From Lachnoclostridium sp. An118 (lineage in GTDB: Bacteria > Bacillota > Clostridia > Lachnospirales > Lachnospiraceae), in the NCBI RefSeq assembly GCF_002160985.1, contig NZ_NFLQ01000002.1, positions 207,664-271,663 on the forward strand: a DNA stretch of 64,000 bases, in the 5' to 3' direction. Position numbers and translations under genes: made by a program. This document shows, piece after piece, positions 26,077 to 35,377 of this stretch; within the stretch, counting starts at the first letter, position 1; the number at the start of each line of letters is the position of its first letter. The notes beneath the pieces are model-generated. The model was not told where the DNA came from. It worked only from the letters and a program-made list of their open reading frames with translations, and did no database searches.

Positions 26077-27165
26077 ATGGAAAAGAAGAAGGTTGTGGTC
26101 GGCATGTCCGGGGGAGTGGATTCCTCCGTGGCGGCCTGGCTCTTAAAAGAACAAGGATATGACGTGATCGGCGTGACCATGCAGATATGGCAGGACGAGG
26201 AGGAGACTGTGCAGGAAGAAAACGGCGGCTGCTGCGGTCTCAGCGCGGTGGACGACGCCAGGAGGGTGGCCTCAAGGCTGGGCATTCCCTACTATGTGAT
26301 GAATTTCAAGGACCAGTTCCGCCGCAGCGTCATCGATTATTTCGTGGGCGAGTATACCTGTGGCAGGACTCCCAATCCCTGCATTGCCTGCAATCGCTAT
26401 GTGAAGTGGGAGTCCCTCTTAAAAAGAAGCCTGGATATCGGGGCGGACTGTATCGCCACCGGCCACTACGCCCGGGTGGAGCAGCTGCCGGGCGGCCGGT
26501 GGTCCCTGCGGACCTCCGCCACAGCCAGGAAGGACCAGACCTACGCCCTATACAATCTCACCCAGGAGCAGCTCGCCAGGACTCTGATGCCGGTGGGGGG
26601 CTACACAAAGGAGGAGATACGCCGGATGGCGCTGGACCTGCAGCTTCCCGTGGCGTCCAAGCCGGACAGCCAGGACATCTGCTTTGTGCCTGACGGGGAC
26701 TACGCCTCCTTTATCGAGAGGACCATCGGCCACAGGTTCCCGGAGGGCAGCTTCGTCCTCTCTGACGGGACGGTGGTGGGAAGGCACAGAGGCATCATAC
26801 ACTATACCGTGGGGCAGAGAAAGGGGCTTGGGCTGGCCCTGGGGCGCCCGGTCTTTGTGCTGGAGATACGCCCTGACACAAACGAGGTGGTGGTGGGCAC
26901 GGATGAGGAGTCCATGTCCAGATACGTGACAGCGGACCACGTCAACTTTATGTCTGTCCCCGACCTTCCGGAGCCCAGGCGGGTTTTTGCCAAGATCCGG
27001 TACAATCACAGGGGCGCCTGGTGCCAGGTGGAAAAGACAGGGGACGACCAGATCCTGTGTACCTTTGACGAGCCTGTGCGGGCCATCACGCCGGGGCAGG
27101 CGGTGGTCCTCTACGACGGGGAGTATGTCCTTGGAGGAGGGACTATCACAGGCAGCAGGCCATAG
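26077..27165 (+). CDS. mnmA: tRNA-specific 2-thiouridylase MnmA
   Basis: Thiolates U34 of Lys, Glu and Gln tRNAs using sulfur from the desulfurase. 362 residues. The ATP-pyrophosphatase loop [12 protein letters not shown] is at 9-20; the catalytic cysteine is C105 in PNPCIACNR and the second C202 in [20 protein letters not shown] and the closing beta-barrel region follow. The gene is 18 bases behind the scaffold gene in the same operon. Confidence 0.96.
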   Translation: MEKKKVVVGMSGGVDSSVAAWLLKEQGYDVIGVTMQIWQDEEETVQEENGGCCGLSAVDDARRVASRLGIPYYVMNFKDQFRRSVIDYFVGEYTCGRTPNPCIACNRYVKWESLLKRSLDIGADCIATGHYARVEQLPGGRWSLRTSATARKDQTYALYNLTQEQLARTLMPVGGYTKEEIRRMALDLQLPVASKPDSQDICFVPDGDYASFIERTIGHRFPEGSFVLSDGTVVGRHRGIIHYTVGQRKGLGLALGRPVFVLEIRPDTNEVVVGTDEESMSRYVTADHVNFMSVPDLPEPRRVFAKIRYNHRGAWCQVEKTGDDQILCTFDEPVRAITPGQAVVLYDGEYVLGGGTITGSRP

Positions 27166-27242
27166 CCCGGCCCGGCCTGAGGCGGAAACAGCCGGCAGAC
27201 AGGGCAGGAAGAGAAGACAAAAAAGGAAAGAAGGGTGGAACA

Positions 27243-28046
27243 ATGAGGGCAGACGTACATATGCACACATCATTTTCCCACGACTCCCAGTCAGAGCCCA
27301 GGGAAATGATAGAGGGAGCCATCGCAAAAGGGCTGGAGGTCATTTGCTTTACGGACCACTATGACAAGGACTATATGGGCTGGGGGGATGAGAGCATTTT
27401 TGACGCGGACGCTTATTTCGAGACGCTTCGTCCCCTGCGGGAAGAGTACCGGGACAGGATCGATATCCGCATCGGCGTGGAGCTGGGCATGCAGCCCCAT
27501 CTGGGCGGGTTTTTTACTGAGTTCACAAAGAGATATCCCTTCGACTTTGTCATCGGTTCCCTCCACGTAGTGGACGGGGATGACCCGGCCCTGGGGACTG
27601 TCTTCCAGGGACGGACAGACGAGGAGGTGTACAGGAGCGCCTTCCGGGAGATGCTGGCAGACATAGAAAGCACGCCGGATTTTGACGTGCTGGGGCATAT
27701 TGACTATGTGGTGCGGTACGGGAAAAACGGAACGGCAGAGTATTCCTACAGAAAATATGCCGACGAGATCGACGCCATCCTGCGGGCGGTCATCCAGAGA
27801 GGGAAGGGCATCGAGCTGAACATGGCAGGACTGAAGTACGGCCTCCCCTTTGCCCATCCCCACCCGGACATCCTGCGCCGCTACCGGGAACTGGGAGGCG
27901 AGATCATCACAGTGGGAGCAGATGGGCACAGACCGGAGCACATTGCCTGGGAGTTCGGAAAAGCCGACGACATCCTTAAGTCCTGCGGTTTTCGCTATTA
28001 CGCCGAATTTAAAGAGAGAAAGCCGGTTTTTAAACTCCTTACGTAA
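27243..28046 (+). CDS. hisK: PHP-domain phosphatase, histidinol-phosphatase (HisK) type
   Basis: A 267-residue metal-dependent phosphoesterase of the PHP superfamily, most like histidinol-phosphate phosphatase. Metal ligands are seen in DVHMHTSFSHD (4-14), the CFTDHYD segment (about 35-41), GVELGM, and the closing GADGHRPEHIAWEF. No other histidine genes are nearby, so the substrate could differ. It is 78 bases after mnmA and precedes the gapA promoter. Confidence 0.85.
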   Translation: MRADVHMHTSFSHDSQSEPREMIEGAIAKGLEVICFTDHYDKDYMGWGDESIFDADAYFETLRPLREEYRDRIDIRIGVELGMQPHLGGFFTEFTKRYPFDFVIGSLHVVDGDDPALGTVFQGRTDEEVYRSAFREMLADIESTPDFDVLGHIDYVVRYGKNGTAEYSYRKYADEIDAILRAVIQRGKGIELNMAGLKYGLPFAHPHPDILRRYRELGGEIITVGADGHRPEHIAWEFGKADDILKSCGFRYYAEFKERKPVFKLLT

Positions 28047-28061
28047 AATTGGAAAAGCCTC

Positions 28062-28090
28062 TTGAATTTTTGTATGAGATTTAGTACAAT
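28062..28090 (+). promoter_or_regulatory. Vegetative promoter of gapA
   Basis: TTGAAT at 28062-28067 and TACAAT at 28085-28090, spacer 17 bases, leaving a leader of about 75 bases with AGGAGG before the ATG. Confidence 0.75.
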
Positions 28091-28174
28091 TGTTAGTGGT
28101 TGAGAGTTCTTTAACAAAGTTGAAGGACGACAAGAGCTGTGAAACAGTAAATAGACTTTAGGAGGAATGTAATC

Positions 28175-29188
28175 ATGGCAGTAAAAGTAGCAATCAACGG
28201 ATTTGGACGTATCGGACGTCTTGCTTTCAGACAGATGTTTGGAGCAGAGGGATATGAGGTAGTTGCGATCAACGACCTGACAAGCCCGAAAATGTTAGCT
28301 CACCTGTTAAAATATGATTCTTCTCAGGGCAAATACGCTCTGGCTGACAAGGTAGAGGCTACAGAGGATTCCATCATCGTAGATGGAAAAGAGATCAAGA
28401 TTTACGCAAAAGCAAACGCTGAGGAGCTTCCCTGGGGCGAGATCGGTGTAGATGTTGTTCTGGAGTGTACAGGCTTCTATACATCCAAAGAGAAAGCTTC
28501 TGCTCACATCAAAGCAGGCGCTAGAAAGGTTGTTATTTCCGCACCAGCCGGAAACGATCTGCCGACTATCGTATATAATGTAAACCATGAGACACTGAAA
28601 GCAGAGGATACAGTTATCTCCGCTGCTTCCTGTACAACAAACTGCCTTGCACCTATGGCAAAGGCTCTGAACGATCTTGCACCGATCAAATCCGGTATCA
28701 TGTGCACGATCCACGCTTACACAGGAGATCAGATGACTCTGGACGGACCGCAGAGAAAAGGCGACCTGAGAAGATCTCGTGCCGCTGCATGCAATATCGT
28801 TCCTAACAGCACAGGTGCTGCAAAGGCTATCGGCCTTGTTATTCCTGAGCTGAACGGCAAGCTCATCGGCGCTGCACAGAGAGTGCCTACTCCGACAGGT
28901 TCCACAACGATCCTGACAGCAGTTGTAGAGGGTAATGTGACAGTTGACCAGATCAACGAGGCAATGAAAGCTGCTTCCACAGAGTCCTTCGGATACAACA
29001 CAGATGAGATCGTATCCAGCGATATCGTTGGTATGAGATACGGCTCACTGTTCGACGCTACACAGACAATGGTTCTTCCGCTTGAGAACGGAACAACAGA
29101 AGTTCAGGTTGTTTCCTGGTATGACAATGAGAACTCATACACAAGCCAGATGGTAAGAACAATCAAATACTTCGCAGAATTAGCGTAA
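28175..29188 (+). CDS. gapA: Glyceraldehyde-3-phosphate dehydrogenase
   Basis: Glycolytic NAD-dependent dehydrogenase, 337 residues. The Rossmann start is [15 protein letters not shown]; the catalytic cysteine is C153 in [12 protein letters not shown]; the C-terminal [14 protein letters not shown] is present. Codon use is strongly biased (few GGG, CGG or CCC codons, many T-ending ones), unlike the GC-rich neighbours, which points to very high expression. It has its own promoter and a strong terminator, although pgk and the other glycolytic genes follow. Confidence 0.98.
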   Translation: MAVKVAINGFGRIGRLAFRQMFGAEGYEVVAINDLTSPKMLAHLLKYDSSQGKYALADKVEATEDSIIVDGKEIKIYAKANAEELPWGEIGVDVVLECTGFYTSKEKASAHIKAGARKVVISAPAGNDLPTIVYNVNHETLKAEDTVISAASCTTNCLAPMAKALNDLAPIKSGIMCTIHAYTGDQMTLDGPQRKGDLRRSRAAACNIVPNSTGAAKAIGLVIPELNGKLIGAAQRVPTPTGSTTILTAVVEGNVTVDQINEAMKAASTESFGYNTDEIVSSDIVGMRYGSLFDATQTMVLPLENGTTEVQVVSWYDNENSYTSQMVRTIKYFAELA

Positions 29189-29203
29189 TTAAGACTCACG
29201 AAA

Positions 29204-29235
29204 GGGTCCGGTCTGATTGGACCGGGCCCTTTTTT
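29204..29235 (+). terminator. Terminator after gapA
   Basis: GGGTCCGGTC (29204-29213) pairs with GACCGGGCCC (29220-29229) around TGATTG and is followed by six T. It is likely to set gapA output above that of the downstream genes. Confidence 0.9.
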
Positions 29236-29316
29236 ATGAAACCGCAGGTTCCGGCAAGGAAAACAGGAGACGCATTTTGCCGTACCGCGGTCAAACATTT
29301 ATAAGGAGGCAGTGAC

Positions 29317-30510
29317 ATGCTTAATAAAAAATCAGTAGACGATATTAATGTAAAAGGAAAAAGAGTCCTCGTGAGATGTGACTTTAATGTACCCCTCATT
29401 GACGGAAAGATCACAGACGAGAACCGTCTTGTGGCAGCCCTTCCCACCATCAAGAAGCTGATCGCAGACGGAGGAAAGGTCATCCTCTGCTCCCACCTTG
29501 GAAAACCGAAGGGACAGCCTGTACCTGAGCTCTCTCTGGCACCTGTTGCCGTACGTCTCTCTGAGCTTCTCGGCCAGGAAGTAAAATTCGCGGCAGATCC
29601 GGAAGTGGTAGGCCCCAACGCAAAGGCTGCTGTGGAGGCTATGCAGGACGGAGATGTGATCCTTCTTGAGAATACACGCTACAGAGCTGAGGAGACAAAG
29701 AACGAGGATGCTTTCTCCAAGGATCTGGCTTCCCTGTGCGATGTATTTGTAAACGATGCTTTCGGAACAGCACACAGAGCACACTGCTCCAACGTAGGCG
29801 TGACAAAATATGTGGACACAGCCGTTGTTGGATATCTGATGCAGAAAGAGATCGACTTCCTCGGAAACGCAGTCAACAACCCGACAAGACCTTTCGTGGC
29901 TATCCTTGGCGGAGCAAAGGTTTCCAGCAAGATCTCTGTTATCGAGAACCTGCTCGATAAAGTAGACACACTCATCATCGGCGGAGGTATGGCTTACACA
30001 TTCGCAAAATCCCAGGGTGGAAAGATCGGCATTTCCCTGTGTGAGGATGACTATCTTGAGTATGCGGCAAACATGCTGAAAAAGGCTGAGGAGAAGGGCG
30101 TAAAACTTCTTCTTCCCGTAGACAACCGTATCGGAGATGAGTTCTCCAACGATGCCAACATCAAGATCGTTCCTACAGGGGAGATCCCGGATGGCTGGGA
30201 AGGCATGGACATCGGACCTGAGACAGAGAAGATCTTTGCCGATGCAGTAAAAGACGCAAAGACTGTTGTGTGGAACGGACCTATGGGATGCTTCGAGATG
30301 CCTAACTTTGCACACGGCACAGAGGCAGTTGCGCAGGCACTGGCTGAGACAGACGCCGTGACCATCATCGGCGGCGGCGACTCTGCAGCAGCTGTAAACC
30401 AGCTTGGATACGGCGACAAGATGACACACATCTCCACAGGCGGCGGCGCTTCCCTTGAGTTCCTTGAGGGCAAAGAGCTCCCGGGCGTAGCCGCAGCTAA
30501 CGATAAGTAA
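29317..30510 (+). CDS. pgk: Phosphoglycerate kinase
   Basis: Makes ATP from 1,3-bisphosphoglycerate; 397 residues, the usual bacterial length. The N-terminal [19 protein letters not shown], the hinge region, and the nucleotide-binding [13 protein letters not shown] and [18 protein letters not shown] are all present. AAGGAGG precedes the ATG. It shares the high-expression codon bias of gapA. The three tandem repeats begin one base after its stop codon. Confidence 0.98.
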   Translation: MLNKKSVDDINVKGKRVLVRCDFNVPLIDGKITDENRLVAALPTIKKLIADGGKVILCSHLGKPKGQPVPELSLAPVAVRLSELLGQEVKFAADPEVVGPNAKAAVEAMQDGDVILLENTRYRAEETKNEDAFSKDLASLCDVFVNDAFGTAHRAHCSNVGVTKYVDTAVVGYLMQKEIDFLGNAVNNPTRPFVAILGGAKVSSKISVIENLLDKVDTLIIGGGMAYTFAKSQGGKIGISLCEDDYLEYAANMLKKAEEKGVKLLLPVDNRIGDEFSNDANIKIVPTGEIPDGWEGMDIGPETEKIFADAVKDAKTVVWNGPMGCFEMPNFAHGTEAVAQALAETDAVTIIGGGDSAAAVNQLGYGDKMTHISTGGGASLEFLEGKELPGVAAANDK

Positions 30511-30511
30511 G

Positions 30512-30868
30512 CACTTAATGAGTCCAAGTCCGAAGGACGCCGGACGAATTCTAGTGCGCACTTAGTTCACCGCACTTAGCGAGCCAAGCCCGCCAGGGCG
30601 CAGGAGAGCTTAGTAAGGTGAACATCCCCCCACTTAATGAGTCCAAGTCCGGAGGACGCCGGACGAATTCTAGTGCGCACTTAGTTCACCGCACTTAGCG
30701 AGCCAAGCCCGCCAGGGTGAAGGAGAGCCTAGTAAGGTGAACATCCCCCCACTTAATGAGTCCAAGTCCGAAGGACGCCGGACGAATTCTAGTGCGCACT
30801 TAGTTCACCGCACTTGGCGAGCCAAGCCCGCCAGGGCGAAGGGGAGCTTAGTAAGGTGAACATCCCCC
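30512..30868 (+). repeat. Three tandem copies of a 119-base structured repeat
   Basis: Copies begin at 30512, 30631 and 30750, each 119 bases, differing at only a few positions. The length is not a multiple of three, so it does not encode a repeated peptide. Each unit has two similar halves: one with GTCCGAAGGAC and a second GGAC, the other with GCCCGCCAGGGC; the halves keep pairing by matched changes (GTCC/GGAC against GCCC/GGGC). The halves meet at the palindrome AGTGCGCACT, and GTTCACC pairs with GGTGAAC across the second half. No U-tract follows, so it is not a plain terminator. It fills the space between pgk and tpiA. Confidence 0.93.
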
Positions 30869-30909
30869 ACTAAAAATGTAAAGAAATAAGGAAAAGAGTG
30901 AAAATAACA

Positions 30910-31659
30910 ATGGCAAGAAGAAAGATTATTGCAGGAAACTGGAAAATGAATAAAACTCCCAGCGAGGCAGTTGCGCTTGTTGAGGAGCTGAAACCGCTGG
31001 TAGCTACCGAAGATGCGGATGTTGTATTCTGTGTTCCGGCTATCGACATCATCCCTGTTGTTGAGGCGTGCAAGGGAACAAACATCCAGGTTGGGGCTGA
31101 GAACATGTATTTTGAGGAGAGCGGAGCCTACACAGGAGAGATCTCCCCGGCCATGCTCACAGATGCAGGCGTGAAATACGTTGTTCTCGGACATTCTGAG
31201 AGAAGAGATTACTTCGGTGAGACAAACGAAGATGTAAACAAGAAGGTGCTGAAAGCTTTCGAGCACGGCATCACACCCATCATGTGCTGCGGCGAGACTC
31301 TGGAGCAGAGAGAGCAGGGCGTGACAATGGACTTCATCCGTCAGCAGGTAAAGGTTGGCTTCCAGAACGTGACAGCAGATCAGGCAAAGACAGCAGTCAT
31401 CGCTTACGAGCCGATCTGGGCTATCGGAACCGGAAAAACAGCTACAACAGAGCAGGCTGAGGAAGTCTGCGCAGGCATCCGCGCATGCATCGCTGAGATC
31501 TACGACGAGGCTACAGCAGAGGCTATCCGTATCCAGTATGGCGGATCTGTAAACGCAGGCAATGCTGCTGAGTTATTTGCACAGGCAGACATTGACGGCG
31601 GACTTGTAGGCGGCGCTTCACTGAAAGCCGATTTCGGTAAGATCGTAAACTACAAATAA
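30910..31659 (+). CDS. tpiA: Triosephosphate isomerase
   Basis: Interconverts dihydroxyacetone phosphate and glyceraldehyde 3-phosphate; 249 residues from the ATG at 30910. Catalytic residues K12 (NWKMN), H95 (LGHSERR) and E167 ([12 protein letters not shown]) are present, with YGGSVN and GGLVGGASL at the phosphate site. A GTG at 30898, five bases after AAGGA, is an alternative start that adds four residues; the family N-terminus favours the ATG. Codon use is of the high-expression type. The leader follows the repeat block directly. Confidence 0.97.
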   Translation: MARRKIIAGNWKMNKTPSEAVALVEELKPLVATEDADVVFCVPAIDIIPVVEACKGTNIQVGAENMYFEESGAYTGEISPAMLTDAGVKYVVLGHSERRDYFGETNEDVNKKVLKAFEHGITPIMCCGETLEQREQGVTMDFIRQQVKVGFQNVTADQAKTAVIAYEPIWAIGTGKTATTEQAEEVCAGIRACIAEIYDEATAEAIRIQYGGSVNAGNAAELFAQADIDGGLVGGASLKADFGKIVNYK

Positions 31660-31672
31660 GAATAAAAAAGCA

Positions 31673-31711
31673 CCCGCAGGGGACTTGAAACAGCAGGCCC
31701 TGCGGGATTTT
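31673..31711 (+). terminator. Terminator after tpiA
   Basis: CCCGCAGGG (31673-31681) pairs with CCCTGCGGG (31698-31706), 16-base loop, then ATTTT. Confidence 0.75.
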
Positions 31712-31733
31712 GGGTTTCGGGAGGTAAAATACA

Positions 31734-32567
31734 ATGATACTGGAAACTGTAAAACTGCAAGAAGAAGGATCCCTTCCGGACGCCCATGTGGTCTTCTATA
31801 TTCTGGATACGCCGGGGGAGAAACTCTGGATACAGAAGAGACCATTTGTGATCCTGTGCCCGGGCGGAGGTTATGAAAGGACCAGCTTCCGGGAAGGAGA
31901 GCCCATTGCCATGTATTTCCTGGGAAAGGGATATCATGTGGCAATCCTGCGCTACTCCACAGCTCCGGCTGTATTTCCGGCAGCTCTCCTTGAGCTTGGA
32001 AGGACTATGGCACTGATCCATGAGAACGGGGAAAAGTGGAAGGCGGACACAGACCAGATCTTTGTCCAGGGATGCTCCGCGGGCGGACACCTGGCCGGGA
32101 CCCTGGGGACCATGTGGCAGGAGCCGTTTCTTGCGCAGAAGCTCCATGTGAAGGCAGAGGATTTAAGGCCTGCCGGACTTCTGCTCTGTTATCCCGTCAT
32201 CTCCTCCAAGGAGGGAGTGGCTCACGAGGGAAGTTTCCGCGCGCTGCTGGGCGACCGGTATGAGGCGGAGAAGGAGAAGCTTTCCCTGGAAGACAGAGTG
32301 GGAGAGGAGACACCGCCCTGTTTTCTGTGGCACACCTTTGCGGACGCCACAGTGCCGGTGGAGAATTCTCTTCTGATGGCAGGAGCCCTTCACAGATGTC
32401 ATGTGAAAACAGAGCTTCACATTTTCCAGGAGGGAGTCCACGGCCTCGGGGCTGCGGATGAGCTCTCCAGAAGAGCTGACGGAAGCGGCGTGCAGAGAGA
32501 GTGCCAGTGCTGGACGGACCTGGCATACCGCTGGATGGAGCATATCCGGCACCAGGATGAGAAGTAA
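31734..32567 (+). CDS. Alpha/beta hydrolase (acetyl-esterase-like)
   Basis: A 277-residue serine hydrolase of the BD-FAE/acetyl esterase type. The oxyanion-hole region is CPGGGYERTS (42-51), the nucleophile S115 lies in GCSAGGH, and the rest of the triad is D204 (FADATVP) and H236 (EGVHGLG). No signal peptide is seen, so it is cytoplasmic. Natural substrates of relatives include acetylated sugars. Codon use is GC-rich and not of the glycolytic type, although the gene sits between tpiA and gpmI; it may simply be read from the same region. Confidence 0.88.
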   Translation: MILETVKLQEEGSLPDAHVVFYILDTPGEKLWIQKRPFVILCPGGGYERTSFREGEPIAMYFLGKGYHVAILRYSTAPAVFPAALLELGRTMALIHENGEKWKADTDQIFVQGCSAGGHLAGTLGTMWQEPFLAQKLHVKAEDLRPAGLLLCYPVISSKEGVAHEGSFRALLGDRYEAEKEKLSLEDRVGEETPPCFLWHTFADATVPVENSLLMAGALHRCHVKTELHIFQEGVHGLGAADELSRRADGSGVQRECQCWTDLAYRWMEHIRHQDEK

Positions 32568-32602
32568 TAAAATGAACCAACAGGAAAGTAGGGAGAATGA
32601 AA

Positions 32603-34141
32603 ATGAGTAAAAAACCAACAGTGCTTATGATTTTAGACGGTTACGGTTTAAGAGATAAGGAAGAAGGAAATGCGGTGGCAGAGGGCAAGACTCCTGTCAT
32701 GGACAAGCTGATGGCTGAGTGCCCGTTTGTACATGGAAATGCCAGCGGCATGGCTGTAGGTCTTCCGGAGGGACAGATGGGAAATTCAGAGGTAGGACAT
32801 CTGAACATGGGAGCCGGCCGCATTGTATACCAGGATCTGACAAAGATCACAAAGGCTATCCAGGACGGCGACTTCTTTGAGAACAAAGCCCTCCTTGCAG
32901 CCTGCGAAAATGTAAAGAAAAACGGCTCTTCTCTTCATCTTATGGGACTTGTGTCCGACGGTGGCGTGCACAGCCACAATACCCACATCTACGGACTTCT
33001 GGAGCTGGCAAAGAGACAGGGGATCGAGAAGGTCTATGTACACTGCTTCCTGGACGGCCGTGACACACCGCCGGAGTCCGGTAAAGAGTACGTGGAAGAA
33101 CTGGTGGCAAAGATGCAGGAGATCGGCGTAGGAGAGGTGGCTACTGTCATGGGACGCTACTATGCCATGGACCGCGACAACCGCTGGGACCGTGTGGAGA
33201 AGGCTTACAGAGCTCTTGTGTACGGCGAGGGCGAGCAGGCTGTGTCCGGACCGGCAGGCATCCAGACATCCTATGACAAGGAGACGACAGATGAGTTCGT
33301 ACTGCCCACGGTCATCATGAAGGACGGCGCTCCCACAGCTACAGTGAAAGACGGTGACTCCATCATCTTCTTCAACTTCCGCCCGGACCGCGCAAGAGAG
33401 ATCACCAGAACATTCTGTGATGATGCGTTTGCAGGATTTGAAAGAGGAGAGCGCGTCAAGACAACATTCGTGTGCTTCACAGACTATGATGTGACCATAC
33501 AGAACAAACTGGTCGCCTTTGTGAAAGAGGAGATCACCAATACATTCGGTCAGTTCCTGGCAGCAAACGGGCTGAAGCAGGCGCGTATCGCTGAGACAGA
33601 GAAGTATGCCCACGTGACATTCTTCTTCAACGGCGGCGTGGAGGAGCCCAACGAGGGTGAGGATCGTATCCTTGTGAAATCTCCAAAGGTGGCTACCTAC
33701 GACCAGAAGCCGGAGATGAGCGCCTACGAAGTGTGCGACAAGCTGACAGATGCCATCAGATCCGGAAAATACGATGTCATCATCATCAACTTTGCAAACC
33801 CGGATATGGTGGGACACACCGGCGTGGAGAGCGCAGCCATCAAGGCCATCGAGGCTGTGGACGAGTGCGTTGGCAAAGCTGTTGAGGCCATCAAAGAGGT
33901 GGATGGACAGATGTTTATCTGCGCAGACCACGGAAATGCAGAGCAGCTCATTGACGAGGAGACAGGGGAGCCTTTCACAGCTCACACAACCAATCCGGTG
34001 CCCTTTATCCTTGTAAACGCAGATCCTTCCTACAAACTGAGAGAGGGCGGCTGCCTGGCAGATATCGCTCCTACGCTGATCGAGATGATGGGTATGGAGC
34101 AGCCCAAAGAGATGACAGGAAAATCACTGATCGTGAAATAA
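32603..34141 (+). CDS. gpmI: 2,3-bisphosphoglycerate-independent phosphoglycerate mutase
   Basis: Mn-dependent mutase converting 3- to 2-phosphoglycerate, 512 residues. VLMILDGYG opens the phosphatase domain; the phospho-serine is S62 in [12 protein letters not shown]; metal ligands appear in ICADHGNAE and [21 protein letters not shown] is in the transferase domain. ATG 32603 is nine bases after AGGGAG; the ATG at 32597 is only three bases away and less likely. Codon bias is of the high-expression type. Confidence 0.97.
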   Translation: MSKKPTVLMILDGYGLRDKEEGNAVAEGKTPVMDKLMAECPFVHGNASGMAVGLPEGQMGNSEVGHLNMGAGRIVYQDLTKITKAIQDGDFFENKALLAACENVKKNGSSLHLMGLVSDGGVHSHNTHIYGLLELAKRQGIEKVYVHCFLDGRDTPPESGKEYVEELVAKMQEIGVGEVATVMGRYYAMDRDNRWDRVEKAYRALVYGEGEQAVSGPAGIQTSYDKETTDEFVLPTVIMKDGAPTATVKDGDSIIFFNFRPDRAREITRTFCDDAFAGFERGERVKTTFVCFTDYDVTIQNKLVAFVKEEITNTFGQFLAANGLKQARIAETEKYAHVTFFFNGGVEEPNEGEDRILVKSPKVATYDQKPEMSAYEVCDKLTDAIRSGKYDVIIINFANPDMVGHTGVESAAIKAIEAVDECVGKAVEAIKEVDGQMFICADHGNAEQLIDEETGEPFTAHTTNPVPFILVNADPSYKLREGGCLADIAPTLIEMMGMEQPKEMTGKSLIVK

Positions 34142-34171
34142 AACAGGTCAATAAAACAGACAGGGACAGAT

Positions 34172-34209
34172 CCCCGGCAGAGGTTATATGGCTTTCTGCC
34201 GGGGTTTTT
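34172..34209 (+). terminator. Terminator after gpmI
   Basis: CCCCGGCAGA pairs with CTGCCGGGG around a 14-base loop and runs into TTTTT. It ends the glycolytic cluster. Confidence 0.88.
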
Positions 34210-34278
34210 GTGTTCCATTGCATCCAACGTATATATGTGTTACGCTTACTGTAAGTAAATTTTCTTAGGGATGACTTG

Positions 34279-34878
34279 ATGAAATTAAACAGATCAAAAG
34301 CGGAAACTGCCTTGCAGGAAGCGGAAAAATCTAACCCAGGCCCATGGGTGGAGCACTCCCGGTATGTGGCGGAGGCCTGTAAAAATATTGCGGAGCGCTG
34401 CAGCCATTTGTCTGCTGAAAAGGCTTATATTTACGGGCTGCTGCATGATATCGGACGGTATGCCGGGGTGAGCTCGGAGAAGCATCTCATTGACGGGTAC
34501 CGCTACTGTATGGAGAGGGGATGGGATAAGGCGGCACAGATCTGCATTTCCCATGCGTTTATGATACAGGACATCCATTCCTCTATTGGTACCTTTGATG
34601 TCTCCGGGGAAGACTATCAGTTTATGGAAAAGTTTATCGATAACGCCGTGTACGATGATTATGACCGGCTGGTACAGTTATGTGATGCATTGGCATTACC
34701 GACAGGGTTCTGTATCCTGGAGAAGCGGTTTGTGGATGTGACGATCCGCTACGGAGTACATCCTTATACGGTTGACCGCTGGAAGAAGATTTTGGAGATC
34801 AGATCAGATTTTGAGGAAAAAATACAGTGTTCTATTTATGAGCTGCTTCCGGGAGTGATAGAAAACAGTTTTAAATAG
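34279..34878 (+). CDS. HD-domain phosphohydrolase
   Basis: A 199-residue HD-superfamily protein: metal ligands H26 in VEHSRYV and H56-D57 in GLLHDIGRYAG, with a later CDALALP. Such proteins hydrolyse nucleotides or phosphate esters; the substrate is unknown. The start is ATG 34279 with AGGG upstream. Codon use is distinctly more AT-rich than the flanking genes, as in the decayed gene that follows 18 bases later, so this pair may have been acquired together. Confidence 0.82.
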   Translation: MKLNRSKAETALQEAEKSNPGPWVEHSRYVAEACKNIAERCSHLSAEKAYIYGLLHDIGRYAGVSSEKHLIDGYRYCMERGWDKAAQICISHAFMIQDIHSSIGTFDVSGEDYQFMEKFIDNAVYDDYDRLVQLCDALALPTGFCILEKRFVDVTIRYGVHPYTVDRWKKILEIRSDFEEKIQCSIYELLPGVIENSFK

Positions 34879-34896
34879 TAAAGGAGAGGTCTGTCG

Positions 34897-35284
34897 ATGA
34901 ACTATGATATAAAAATGGTTGCCGTTGATGTGGACGGCACGTTTGTCCATTCGGATCACACTTACGATGCCCCGCGGTTTCAGCACATTTTATCCCGTAT
35001 GAAGGAGGCAGGATGCCGCTTTGTAGTTGCGAGTGGAAACCAGTATTATCAGCTGCGGGACCTGTTCCCTGGGTATAGCGATGAGCTCTCTTTTGTAGCT
35101 GAAAATGGTGCGTTTGTAAAGGATGGGAAGGAGCTTGTCTTTACAGCAGATATGCCGAAGTCCGTGGTTGATGCAGTGATAGACGTCTGCAGAGTATCCG
35201 GAAATATCAAATTTTGTATGTCCATCTAATGAGGAGGACGGCGTACTTGTGACACTTGAAAAGCTTTTTGGGCTTGGATATTAA
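34897..35284 (+). pseudogene. Internally deleted Cof-type HAD phosphatase
   Basis: The first 107 residues match the start of a Cof/HAD-IIB phosphatase: nucleophile D11 and D13 in AVDVDGTF, then VVASGNQYYQL. The frame stops at 35229 after 110 residues, where about 260-270 are expected. The very end of the gene survives in the next frame: from about 35216 it reads CPSNEEDGVLVTLEKLF and stops at 35282-35284, the usual HAD C-terminus. So roughly 150 residues of the middle, including the cap and the GDGxND motif, have been lost with a frameshift at the join. A functional product is unlikely. Confidence 0.85.
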
Positions 35285-35290
35285 AAAACG

Positions 35291-35336
35291 GAAGTGAGGT
35301 ATCTCCCGTTCCAGGAGATACCTCACTTCTGTTTTT
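35291..35336. terminator. Bidirectional terminator after the HAD remnant
   Basis: Perfect 16-bp stem (GAAGTGAGGTATCTCC and its complement), 7-base loop, followed by TGTTTTTT; a run of six A on the left serves the minus-strand gene. Confidence 0.93.
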
Positions 35337-35377
35337 TACTGGGGAGGCAAACGGCCGTTTTTTGCAGTCCTGTCCTG

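Noticed and set aside
30512..30868. CRISPR array
   Set aside because: The repeats are 119 bases, tandem and without unique spacers, and no cas genes are near.
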